The position numbers were made by a program, and so were the translations under genes. The notes beneath the pieces were generated by a model that searched no databases, was not told where the DNA came from, and saw nothing but the letters and a program-made list of their open reading frames with translations. From NCBI GenBank assembly GCA_023053545.1, contig JAKZAN010000004.1, positions 8,246,001 to 8,310,000 of the forward strand: DNA of 64,000 nucleotides, read 5' to 3'. Below are positions 50,905 to 63,800 of the stretch, one piece after another. The first letter of the stretch is position 1; every line of letters begins with the position of its first letter. The DNA comes from Lepidurus packardi. Lineage: Eukaryota; Arthropoda; Branchiopoda; Notostraca; Triopsidae.

Positions 50905-53900
50905 TGCGGATGTGATAAAAATCTGCACGTGCGGCAAAATACGAACCGAAACGAAAAGAAAATGAAACGGAAGAACTGAAAAGGCAAAGCAGTTTAAGTG
51001 GCTCTTTTGTTTTTCTTCTATCTCTCCCTGAAGCTGACAAGGCGTGAGTGACAGCAAATGGTGCGGGCGTGATTGTGAAGCTGCCACCCCTTTTTCAGCA
51101 AAAAAAAAAACTAGAAAAAAATGCTCTTTTGTCTGATTCCTTGTGAGTGGTACCAGCGTACAAGCAAAGCGGGTTTTGGGGGGTTGGGGGCTAAAGCAAA
51201 GTGTTATTGTTTCAGTCACATATGTGTGACAGGGGAGAGCTTACCAAGGGGAAAGATAAAAATTAGTTAGCAAGATAAAAAAGAGCTTTTGTGTACCAAA
51301 ACCGACTCCAGAAATAAAGATGACGAATCCTGATTTTTTTTTCGGGTATTAGAAACGCTCATCATAAGCAGATTGGGGTCACATCCTGCCTTTCCGTGTT
51401 GCCCTCTTATTTTTGCTTCTTATTATTTCTCCAGTCTTCTTCTTTTACTTAGCATAAATAAAAAGAAAAAAATCTTGGCTTTATGAAAATTGAATTTTTC
51501 CCTTTTTTGCCGGTACACCTGAAAAGGAACCCACTTCTGTTACAAGTCAGAAAATGAAATGAAAGGCGTGGGGTATGAGTTCAAACTCGATTATGGTTTC
51601 CTTGGTAACTGATTTTAAAAAAAAAAAAAATCATTTCATTCTCCTATTTATTGTATTTTATTTACGGTGAGAAAGGGAAAGAGAGTGTCATAATTTCGAC
51701 ACAATTTCTTTACCCAGTCCAATAGCTGGTACAAAGTATATATACCGTGATCGAAACTCTCGTCTAAAATGGAGGAGCTAGCAAGTGCAATATCGAAAGG
51801 TGAGTTATGACTCTCCTAAAGTGTGTCAAAGCGCTCCTTTTACGTGTCATGGCCATGCATTGGCAATAATATAAACCGCACTTTGTTGACCATTGGCCCC
51901 TTTTGTTTGCCTCTGTCTTGCATATGATTTCCTAGGCTTCGTCTCATAGTATATACATATTGTGCGTGCGTGTGTGTGTGTCTTCGTAAGAGGGTAAATT
52001 CCTTCTTGTAAGGAAACAAAGCACACCAGCCAAGCATAATTTTCCCGTGGTGCTTTACTTAAGCAATTCCAACTTCCCCTGGCAAGGAAGCTAAAACAAG
52101 GGAAGAAACAGGCACAAATCAATACATGCGCTCTTGTTTCTTTAGGGGAAAATAGGAAAGGGGTATCATTATGCATATCAGATGTAATATAAAGAAACAA
52201 AAAACAGAATACTGAAATTTATGAAGCAATTTAGAAAGGTTGCTTTACTCTTACTTTTGGGAGAAATACTCCATCTCTTCGCTATTGGGCCATCTGTCGT
52301 AAAAAGTTTTTGGCAAAACGGCGTGTGGGTGCTGCTATAGCTACCGTGTTTTATGATCGGTATTATATAGAGAGTACCGGCCGGTCCGACGTGACTTTTA
52401 TAAACGTGATACTTCGTGATTGCTTCCTGTGCTTCCTTACTAACGGGTGGGTATAATCAGGTGCCATCAAATTAAATGAAAAATGCGATTTCGCCCACAT
52501 TTTCCCCCACGTTCGAAGGTAAGCCCTTTAAGGTTTATACTCGACGACCAGAAAACTGGGTACAATAGGTCAAGTTGTGAAACCCCCATGTCATTATTGC
52601 TCTGAATCGTGCCATATACCGTTGCTTGAAAATGTTTGCAATGTGCCTATACTCCATTTTCCTCAAAACAAGCTGCCACTATATTTGACTTTGTCATGCA
52701 CCCTCATATATATTTTTTCTGATTTTTTCTTCTGATTTTTTTTTTAGCAGGGAGGGGGTGCAACAATACCATACCCTTCCTCGCGCTTTCAGTGGTCAAA
52801 ATGTAGTTGCTGGCTATTATAGCGACCACCAATATTGCACTTTTTTTGGAAAAACGTGAGTGACACCAGGAGTTCCCGTATGCGTGAAGTGGAGCAGAAA
52901 GTACACTAACGCCTCTTCCTTGGAAAAGACGGCTTTTGTTCTGGGCTATTGTTTTCCTTATCCTGAAAATGACCTGATTGGACGCGAGCGTTCAAAGGAG
53001 GGTAAAGGATTACATCCCCCCCTTGACGTTGTTTTTCTGTGTTGATTTTTGGCATGTGGCATGATCTAAGTACTTATGTGTGAAAGGTCTCTCCGATCAA
53101 TGGGTAATTGAAGAAAAGGGTTGTTTGTGTCCCCCAATTGTGTGGTGTTTCAATTGTGTGCTTCAAGGACGGGTTGGTTTCTTCCGTTAACGCCCTTCTT
53201 GTTCTTTTTTTAGCGAAGTCCCTTCGCGATATTTTTTTTTTAGTAATATTGTCGAATTTTAGAGATGCTGGCGAATCGATACGAGAGGGCAAGAAGAGGG
53301 TCTATATAAAGTTAGCTTCTGAGAAAATGAGTAACAGAAATAAGGAACTGTGTGGTTTGCAAAACAAATCTTATGGAATAATTGGCTTCTATGCTGTACA
53401 ATAGTCGAAAGATTCCAGCACAAAGAGAGAAAATACAGCATCCTTGTCACAACGCACAAAAGATCTAGTTGAGGCTGCGTCAACATGATCAACGTTCGTG
53501 CTTATTTTGTTTTTCGTAAAATGAAATGCTTCCTCGAAGTTTCTATGCGCACGGTAAAGCGTATAAATATAGAGGAAAATTGGAATGGAATTTTCCCTCT
53601 TAAAGTTTTCTTGACGATCAGACAATGAGAGAGAGGGAAAGGCTCGCCAACAGCTCAGCACACAATCTAATATGTATGAGATCCAATAGCCATTACGACT
53701 GATCGACTTTTTTTCGACCGTTTATGCTCCGTTAAATCTTAAGCTTTCGGGTACGGGGCGCAAGAGTCTCATCGCCATTCTATTCTGTTAACGGAAATCG
53801 TGGATTTTTGGATTCTTCCCATTCTTACCACCCTACTCGTATATACAGACGTAACGGGCCCCCCAAAAAAGGATCTGGAATAGATAGATTCATGGATTTA

Positions 53901-53940
53901 CGCATGGCACCAGTCGTACGTTATTGGCAACCTCTAATGT

Positions 53941-53953
53941 CCCCCCCCCCCCC
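53941..53953. repeat. Poly(C) tract, 13 bp
   Basis: Uninterrupted C run, followed by a short CA repeat. Confidence 0.9.
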
Positions 53954-54726
53954 ACACACAAAAAAAGAAAAGAAACGGGTGTGTTGTTCACGTTATTCTA
54001 ATTTCCTTTTTTTGGTGACAACCTAAGATAATATGCAATAAGGGGTTTCAAGGCTTTTCAAGTAAATTAACGAAGGGGGAAAAATTAAAGTTTTTTTTCA
54101 TGATGCTTGGATTACGATGTTATTATGGAAAATTCACCGGTACAAAAAAACTGGTTATACAATCTGCTCGGCATTATTGCACCCATGTGTCCCTCTTGCA
54201 CGTGGTACACTCCCCAAATGCAAAATATTCAACGTAGCATAAATAACTTTCATAGAAAAAAAAAACTTGCAACGGTTATTGGCGTGGTAGCTTACTCTTA
54301 CTGTACAGGACTTGGGACGTAAAAAAAGGAAAATAAAATAAAATGAGAACATTTTGCTAACTCTCATTTGTAGAAAAGCATATGTGTAAGAAAAATAATA
54401 ATAAAAGAAAAGAAAATTAAAATGAAAAAAAGTGTACATGTTCAGCTAAGCAAAATTATTAGAACTTTAGAAAAAGGAGGGAGGGGGCATGGAAGCATGA
54501 ATCACAAAGTCAATTCATTGCGACTTTTTCGTAAAAAGGTCCAGTAAGCAGTTAGATATATATACCGCCCCATTTCGAGTTTCTGGCCTCGAAATTAATT
54601 TACGTGGACAGAAAGAGCCAACAGGAAGTGTGAGAGAGCGAGCAAGAGAGAAACAAAAAACAAATGTGGAAGTTATATAGTACAAAAGTTGCTAGTCTCC
54701 CGGTAATGAGTTTTTCTTGCACTTGT

Positions 54727-54732
54727 TTTATT
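54727..54732 (-). terminator. Poly(A) signal, formin distal isoform
   Basis: AATAAA on the minus strand, about 145 bp past the stop codon at 54880-54878. Confidence 0.5.
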
Positions 54733-54877
54733 TTACGGTGTGTTTGGGAGACAAAAGCATCGGAATAAAAATCTCGTAAGATACAGCGAAAACTTTTTTA
54801 AACCCTATCCTTTTTTTTTCTTGTGCAAATGGTATATAAGACGGGGCGCAGTTTTGCTTGGTGGAAAAGGAAAGTTC

Positions 54878-57800
54878 TCAGTTTACACGGGGTCGCTGCA
54901 AAGTAATATTCTTGGTGGTAACTTTAACTTTCTGGATTGGATCATTGATGTTATCTTTGGCCGTACTGGCTGCTGTGGGTCGCATGAAACTAAAAGATGC
55001 TCCTCCGCCTCCTCCTCCACCACCACCACCAAGTGAAGGACGACTCTTGCTTCCTGCGGCGCCCAAACCTAATTAAAGCACGAGTCAGGAATACTAATTG
55101 TGTGCGCCACTTTGGGCGAAAAACACAACACGAATGACTTGAACTGCTTTACCTTTGCTCAATGTTGTGCCAGAACGTTGTAAAGGACTCACTGCAGAGC
55201 TTCTCATCGACGCTGAACGGGTCAGTGTTAAGCTGGACGGAGTTACTGTCGACGGAGTACGCGAACGTGGCGCTGTGGTTGTTAGACTGGACGTCGTTAT
55301 TGCTGAATGTCCCCGGACTTGTACCTGCGAAAAAGAAAAAAAAAATGTTTTTATAAAAATATTTTCTGTTGGAAATTATGGAAAATCCCGTCTCTAACGG
55401 TTTGCTCTGAATTATTTCCTTTATCAATTTAATTTTTATTTGTTTGGACTTAGTGGAGTGAAAAGAAAGGTAGATCAGGTAAATAATAGTGTGGTAGGCC
55501 TTCTTTGGGGGAAGTATGCGACGGGTGTCAATTTGGTAGATTAATGGTAGCGGGGAGTAATTATTCGTAAAAATGTCAGTGAACAAATGCAGCAGCAATG
55601 TTAAATCTATAAATCGACATGTCCTGGCATTTCTTCCTGCAAGAGAGAAACCTCAAGCAAAAGCGAAAAGGGAGACAACCAAAAACCCATTCAAGGTTTC
55701 GTGTCGTGTGGCTATGGCTATTACACGAGACGTGTATGTAGAAATCCCCCCCACCTCCCAACCTCAATTTCCATACAAACACGTCAACGCAATGCGCAAG
55801 GCCCTTATGAGAAATCAATGCCCACCCCAAAAGTCTTCCACACACACGTTCCGGGCCGTAAAAATGAGGGAAAGATATGAGCATTCCTGACCTGACGACA
55901 TGCCGATATTTTACAGATTTATATCTAGTTCTCTACCACCATCGCCACCATGTCGACCCTTTTCCTCTAGCTAATCATGTACTGTACTCATTAGTAGAAC
56001 GGAAGTCTGCTGAACGGAACGGAGGTCTAGTACTATCGGTACTCTGGTACAATAGACTACAAAGTGCACAGGACACACTAATGTTAACTTGGTACGCTGG
56101 ATCCGGACACCTTTGATGAAAGTTGTCAGTTAGTACTTAGTAGCGCGAAGATCCCTTCTACCCGTTCCCGTACTTCCGAAAGCTTTACGTTGCGCTAAAA
56201 AATAAAGAGCGAAGTTCCAGGAAGACGAGAAAGGAGAGGGAGGAAGAGGAATGGAAATGAGAACTTTAAAGATTTAATGAAGCTTGTTCAGGGTTCCAAA
56301 GCTTCTCCTATAGGGTGTCACGTTCTTCGTCTTCGAGGAATAATATACGTACTTTGGAAGGTGAAATGGAGGAAGCCGACGAAGCAGATCTCCGCAAACT
56401 ACTCGTGGAACTGCTCGGACTCTTGTTACGGCCACCGCTGCTGCCGCTGCTGACCCCCACGACGGCGGGAATTTGCTGCTGCGAGCCCAAATGGACCCGG
56501 GCTGAAGTGGAGGATGTCTTCCGCGAAGGAGCGGCACTGCTGCCCATCAACGACCCGCGACTGGACTGCCGGGACAAGGAGAGAAAACTTTCCTTTTCCG
56601 GTGAGGACGATTTTTTCTTCAGTGTGGTCTTTCCATCAGACGAGTGCTGCTCTTGATGGGAGTCATCGCCCAGCTTGTTTTTCCGCAAAGAGCGTGTTAA
56701 GGATTTGATGGCCGAATTATAGCCCGAGGAGATTTTGTTCTTGACGCTGTTCGTTTCGGAACCTAAGCCCAACGCGGCCGTTCGGGAGTTGCTGCCGAGT
56801 CGGACGCTGGCCGACCGAGCTAAACCGCCAGTAGGATTAGCGGGCGTGGTAACGGAGCTGGAAGTCGTAGAACGCATGAAAGAGGGTGTGCGCTGAAGTT
56901 TAGTCTGACTGACATCTTTGGAACTAACAGCTCTGTTAACGACGGGCCCAGCGGGAGAAGCTACCGGAGTAGACGCGTAAAACGCGGAGCGCGGACGTTC
57001 GGACCCAAGAATGTTACGGTTAGAACGCAAAGTTTCCGTGAGCTTTTTGTTAACCGTGTTGCTGGGAGTCGTGGAGCTCGCGGGGCGTAGCGAGGATAAA
57101 CTGCTCCGCTCTCGACGTGGCCCCGCCGTCAAGCGGGACAAGAGCGGGTCGACGACTTTCTCCGGCGATTTGGATAACCTAGATTCGGAGCTGTGAATAT
57201 TCGCCGTTTGGTCATTTTTCTCAAAGCCAGGCATGAATCGACGAGCGAGTTTAGCCTTCCAAGTAGGGGTTGGGGTCGATGGAGTTACGTTGGTGGAGAT
57301 GGGTGAAGGGTCGTCTTTGCTTATGAGCTGTATTTCCGGTTCTTCTGAAGCCGCGCGTAACATCCTGAGGGCTTTTTCCACTTCATGAGGATCAATCTCC
57401 GTGCGAGAACGAGAGCGCGAGTCTCGACTGGCACGCACACGAGAGCTCGTTTCGAGGGTCTCGCTCTCCAAGTCATCCTTCTCGGGAATAGCCGTGTCGG
57501 CATAACGCTCGGACAACTTGTCTTGCCAACGCTGCAAACGCAGGTCCGTGTTTTCGTAGCCATTGCACAAGCCATTGGTCTTGGCGATCTTAGAGTCTAC
57601 GACTTTGCCTACGCCCGCCGGCTGTTGAGGCTCGAGTTCCTTTTTCTTCATGTCGGAGGCTTCCACTCCTTCAGGCGATTTACGTAGTTCCAGATCTTGC
57701 TCATCCTCGGCTCCTTCTGGCCCACGGCGGAAACGACGGGTGCGTCTGGATGAGGAATAGCGGTCAAAACGACCATCTCCCATCTCTTCATCCATGTTGC

Positions 57801-60800
57801 CCTCTTCGGGTACTTTGGAGTCGGATTGCTGCTCCAGCAATTTACGGTAGCGTTGTGTCCGACGGGCATTACGCGCGTCGTCTTCACCGTCGTCGTCGTT
57901 CTCAATCGCGTCTAGGTCGCGCAAAGGCCGGAATGCGCGGGCTCCGGCAGCCCTACGCGTCACAGGCGGCGTTTCAATGTTCTCGGAATCGATTTCGATT
58001 TTGTCATTGTAACCAGTATACTCCTCCGCTACGGCAGACGACAAAGCGCCCCGTGAGGTTTTGCGCATGCGTCGCGGAATCGAAGGTGGCAAAGGTCCAG
58101 CGGTATCTTCTTGAACTACCTCTGCTTGTTGTTGTGAGGGGGCAAGAGAAGAAGAAGACCCCGGCGAGTTTTTAATCGATTCAATAGTCCCGACCAGGTC
58201 ATTGCGGTCCAAGTTACTGATCAGTTTTTCTTGTAGTTTGGACCGCAGAGTATTGGGCGTCATGGTACGCTGGTATCGTTTTTTCTCCCGCTCACTGGCA
58301 GTAGAGTCCATGTGGCAGGTATTGGGAAACTTGGGCAACGGCGTGGGGCCTTCATGAGCTTCGCTAGGGTGTTCAAAATACGCCTTTTCTTTTTCCACTT
58401 CCTCAATGGTTTTGAGAATGTCTGTCGGCACATCCATGGATTGTCGGTATTTGTGGATCAAGCGAGAAGAAGCAGTATCTCCTGCTGTTGCAGCAGCCGA
58501 TTCATCGGAGCTCATAGGACCCCAGCTTTTCCGTCGTAAAGAAGGAGAAGAATTGGAAGCTGGAACACTGAGTTGAGGAGATTCTTTTAAGGGACTCGGC
58601 TCTCGGCTGAGAGTAACAGCCGGCGAAACAGCAGAGTTTTCTTCTTGGTCTGGCTGCCGTATGTACAGCGTTAATTTATCTTGAGAGGGCCGCCGTCCCA
58701 AGGAACCGATCATGGCCTTGCGCTGGTCTTGTTGACCCTAAATAGTAAAGAAATAAAATACAATTAAAACAAGTGTGGAAAAAATCATGGGCACTTCACA
58801 TTGTTTTTTTTTCGAAAGCAAAAGGGAGATAAAATAAGGAATGGAAACAGCTCAACCGTCACGCAGGATCTCAAGTCCATTTATTGTGTCATTTCTTTTT
58901 CCGAGTCCTCTTCACGTTAAAGTATTATTGTATGGGAGAAAAATACCTGCGGTTCCGCTGTCAACTCTTCGGTAGTATTTCGAGAAGGCACTCGTCGAGG
59001 ACGTCGATTTCCGTCACTGGATGCTTCATGGCTCATATTGAGATTGGACTTTCTCCAAGGAGTCCTGTTTTTGGTTGGCACAGCAGCGTCTATAATTACG
59101 AGAAACATATTTCAGATATAAAGAGTATTTACAACATTTGCAATCAAGAGTTCACGGCCAATGTCTTTTTGTTGGTCAGAAAGGTCAAGGTACATTGATT
59201 AGTCCATGTTTTTGCTCCTGTGCTATTATGGAATTCTTCGTAAGGTGAACCGAGATCACATCGGGTCAGGTGCCTAATTGCTTGAGGTGGTCAGAAGAAC
59301 AGTATAAATAGTAGGTCCTGGGCTGGGAAAAAATCAGACTCGGTCTTATCTTCAGCCAAGCACCAGCAAAGCAGCAAGAAGAGAAGAAGAACAACAACCA
59401 AACATGTGGAGTTTGGTCTTAGTAGCCTTTTCCTTGGTTTCGGCCAACCTGGCTCTTCCGACTGGTAAACATTTTGTTCCTTTTTTTGGGGCGGGGGCGT
59501 AATCTCTTCTTGTACGGTTTTATAATAAGGTTCGTTATTTAATACAGGAAGCGACGAGAAAGCCCTTTTCGAGTGTACCCAGAATGGCATCTTTCCCAAA
59601 CCCGGTTCTTGCGCAAGTTATTACATTTGTTTGGGAGGCAAATTCTTTGAAGACACCTGCCCCATCAGCCTCATCTTTGATCCCAAGACTAGCGCCTGTA
59701 ACTACCCTGATGTACTGAATATCGTCGGCTGCTCTGCTAAGGAGTTCTTTAACTTCACCTGCTCCGCTGATGCCAAGTCTTCCAGTCAACCGACTAGCCT
59801 TCCTTCGACCCTCCCGGCCCCGCCAGCTCCTCGTGAGACCGATACGGAAAAGTACTACTACACGTATCCGTACTACTACAGCTACTATTACTACTATCCA
59901 TACTACACCTACTGGTACTACTACTGGAGAAGCAGCCCCGAAGCAATGAACATCGACAGCTCGAAATCTTCCGGACCAACAAGCATTCCTGTCCACGCTG
60001 AACGAACCGTAAAGGAACCAAGCAACGCCTTTGAAGTTGAGGCCAACCGAATTTACTATTCTTATTATTACCCCTATTACTACTATTACTACTACCCTTA
60101 CTACTACTCGTACTACTGGAGGACAAATGACGTCGAAAAGTCTGGAGCTGGTCCTTTGCCTCCTATGGTTCCCCTGTCCCCACCCGCAGCTGCCCGTCGT
60201 GAAGGCTCCTCCGAAAAGACTGAAGAAACGGATCGCTACTATTCCTACTACTACCCTTACTACTATTACTACAACTACTATTGGTACTCTCCTTACTCCT
60301 TCTACTGGAGGAAGTCCGCTACCGAGAAAGCAGGTGGCCATATCCCTTCTCTTACTCCACCAGCACCTGGCCGTCGCGCAGGATCAACTGGAGGTAAAGT
60401 CGAAGACACTGACCGGTACTATTACGGGTACTATGGCTATTATCCTTACTATTATGGTTACTCGTACTACCCTTACTACTATTACTGGAGGAGCGGCGCC
60501 GCTGACCATGCTGAAGAGAAGGGAGCTATGCCCCCTATGTCCCCACCTGCTCTTCGCGAAGGACTTCCTATAAGAAGAACCGAAGGAGCTGACCGAGACT
60601 ACTACGATGGGTACTACTACGACGACTACTATGACTACGACTACTACTACATATGGAAAAATGGCGGCGCTAACCGTGGCAAAGAAAAAGGATCTATGCC
60701 TCATATGTCCCCACCTGCTCTTCGCGAAGGACTTCCCGAAAGAAGAACCGAAGAAGCTGACCGATACTACTACGGATACTACAACTACCCTTACTATTAT

Positions 60801-63800
60801 GGCTATTCCTACTATCCTTACAACTACTACTGGAGAAATGGTGGCGCTAACCAAGCTGAAGAAAAAGCTGCTATGCCTCCTATGTCCCCTAAAGCGCCTC
60901 ATGAAGGACACTCCGAACGAAACTCCGAAGAAACTGATCGATACTACTACTATCCTTACTCTTCTTATTACTACCCTTACTATTATAGCTATTACTACTA
61001 CCCTTACAGTTACTATGGGTACTACCGGGACGGTGCACCGAAGCCAGGATCCAACGAAGGATCCCGCACTACTCGAATGGCCCCTGTTCCCCGTCCTCGC
61101 CATGGAATGCCGCCCATGATCCCTTCCTCAGAACTGCGTCACCACGAAGTTGCCGGTGCGGACAAGGAGAGGACCCCGAGTTACGGTTACTATTACCCTA
61201 CCTACGGTTACTACCCTAGCTACTACTACTACTACTGGAGGAGCAATGGTGTCCAGCCAGAATCCGAGAAGATCGCCGACAGCAAGCGAGAATCGTCTTT
61301 CAGCGAATTCCAGTCCACCATGGAACACAGGTTCTTGAAAGAAGCCGGTACTTGCAGTTCTTACTACTACCTTTGCACGGCCAACGGTCAGCCTCGTTTG
61401 TTGTCCTGCCCACGCGATTTTGTATTCAACTTCGTTACAGGCAAGTGTGGAATCCGCACTGAAGTTGGAGGATGCAGAGATCCTTAAACAGCCTTGCATT
61501 TAAGTGTATTATTTAACTATTTTAATACTGCCCTGTAGTTATTGTCTTTAATTATTTAACGCTACCCTGGAGTTATTGATGAGTAGCAATAAAGATCCTT
61601 GAAAAAAAAAATCACTCGATTTCGTCTTACCTTCAATGGCTTCCATGGCTCCTACCACATCGGTACTTTCAATGGCTGGTCGCCAGGCTCGTCGCGTTTT
61701 CGATTCGGGAGAGACGATTTCCGGCAAGGGATCTAATCCTGGGCCTTTGAGACCGTTTTCTATGAAAGATGGTTTCGAGTTTCATGAAAATCCTTAAACA
61801 TCTGTAACTCTTGGAGAGTTCTCTCACTCAAAAGCTTGCTCATGAACAATACCTGGATCTCTGGAATCCAATTCTAGGGAACGTCGGTGTTCTTGTAAAC
61901 GTCGCCGAATTTCCTTCGCTTTGGATTCTTCTCGTTCTCGAGTGTCTTTGTCGCTGTCTTGGAGCCAGGCTTCGATCTTCTGACGCCAAGGTCTGCAAGG
62001 CAAACGAGAAACCCCACACAACACGTACAGCAGAGGGTAAAGCAAAAGAGAAAAAAAATCAGTTGAATGGTTCTCAAAGACAAGCAGACGCAAGACGAGA
62101 AGAAGGGAAAAACTAAAGGACCGCGTCCCCCCAAACTTCTAAAATGAAGCTTTATTGTGCCTCTAAAGGGAGGCGATATCAAAGAAAACTTTCAGCCCTG
62201 TAGTTTTTCTCTCTCTTAGGACGAGGTTAACCATCCATGTGTTTTAATTTCCAACTCCTTTAGTCTTAGGGTGTAGAACAGCAACAAAAAAGGCGCCAAG
62301 AAAGGATCAAAAAGTTATCTCCACCGAAAGTGCTGCTTCCAGGCCGGAATAAGAATTAGCGCATACTTTTGCCCATGTTCGCCTAAGTTGAAAACGTTTT
62401 CGGGTTCATCGGGTAGATCCCTTGCCATCTTATTAGTTGGCTTGATTTCTCAGAAGAGCATAAACCGTAAAATCTCTTTGGATCGAGCGGAACAGTAATG
62501 TTGGTAATTACGAAAGAGAAAACAATAGGAGAAATTGCCGCTTGGGTATAGATGTTCTGAGAGCGGGGTCAATAAAACGGGCACAAGTGTCTCCGCGACC
62601 TTAAAATGTACACACTTACCGAGATCGATGTTCGACATCGGACGAGGACAAATCGGACGGCATTCGTCGAAGCATCGCCGGGGAGGCTGTGGCAGAATGC
62701 GACCCTATGGAAACGCTCCCAAAGGACTCGTGACCGGGCGACGGCGTATTCAAATGTGACTGTTGTAGCTCCGGCACTTGAGAAACGCCGCCAGTGCCGG
62801 TGAAATCTGCACTCAGTAAATCGGGACGACGTTTGCCACCATTCAAGCCGGCCATACTGCCTCGGGATCTCCGTGCCCAGGACCGATCCAATGAGCCATA
62901 ACCGTCCACTTAAAAAAAGGACACCAAATGTCTTATACATTCAGCAACAATACGAAAACAGCATCTCGAGGTACAAAAGCTAACAGAAAAGAGGAGACGC
63001 AAAATGTCTCTCGCTTACTGATATTGCCCGTAGATTTGCGTTCACGTGAACCATCGTGACCTGCAGCACGCAAGTAGTCCATGAGCGACGCTTCATCTTC
63101 CTCGGATGGCACTCGGCTTCGACGTCGACGTAGTGTGCCATTGGGAGTCACATCCTCTGTAAAAGGACAACCCAGGCAGAGAAAAATATAAGCCACCCGC
63201 CCCAAGATCAGATTATTCCGCCATGAGACATATAGGTAAAGGTGAAAGGAGGGAGAGACTCGGAGCATAAATGACCTCGAAAATGACTCTAAAATTTTCT
63301 TTACCGGGGAGCATCAAAGACTCTTCGCGATTAAGTGACGCATTCAGGTCGGTGTTGGCGGCGGCAGCAACGGCCGCCGAGGGGTTCGAAAAGGAGCCAA
63401 GTCTTCGCCGGCTGAAGCGTGGGGAGCTCATCACAGCAGATTCGTCTTCAGAGCCAATTCCATTAGGAAGGTCCAAAGTGCTTTTCTTGCCTTTACGGCC
63501 CTATTTCACCACACGCATAGCACTTTTTATTGAAACAATCCCAGAAACGAAGAGGAGACAGAAAGAAAGAGCAAGAGAAAGAGGGAAAACTTATCTCTTA
63601 CCTTGTAGTCTTTGTCGCCGTTCTTCCGCATCTGGAAACCGGTGCGAATGTCGAAGAGCAAGGAATCCATAACATTGTTCTCCGATTCGGAACCGCTAAA
63701 AGAGCCTTGTTGCCCTGCTCGCCGGCCCCAATAGGATTACATTAGACAATATAGGAGAGTTTTAAATTAGCTTAAAACGGGAACAAGATCGGGGTAGTTT

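Larger units (their letters stand above)
50905..54877. other. Convergent intergenic region between the Dpr gene and the formin
   Basis: The two genes point at each other, so this 4-kb stretch holds both 3' UTRs. AATAAA near 51313 (plus) could end the Dpr mRNA and AATAAA at 54732-54727 (minus) the formin mRNA. A run of 13 C lies at 53941-53953. No further gene is supported. Confidence 0.5.

Noticed and set aside
54858-55076. Plus-strand frame with a hydrophobic segment and a Pro10 run
   Set aside because: It is antisense to the last formin exon (Gly10). The minus-strand reading is supported by matching acceptor, donor and phase.
55149-55598. Minus-strand frame reading ...FTTFWHNIEQR over the penultimate formin exon
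   Set aside because: This frame runs into a stop in the next exon; the frame shifted by one joins in phase with both neighbours and gives a Ser/Thr-rich tail like the rest of the protein.
59535-60341. Long Val-rich frame on the minus strand (268 codons), and a similar one at 60384-61103
   Set aside because: They are the reverse complement of TAC/TAT tyrosine codons (GTA/ATA), so openness is a by-product of the repeat. They have no splice context or protein family.
60031-61119. Thr-rich plus-strand frames overlapping the tyrosine protein
   Set aside because: Frame-shifted readings of the same TAC/TAT repeats (ACT/ACC = Thr). The tyrosine frame has the signal peptide, Cys domains and stop.
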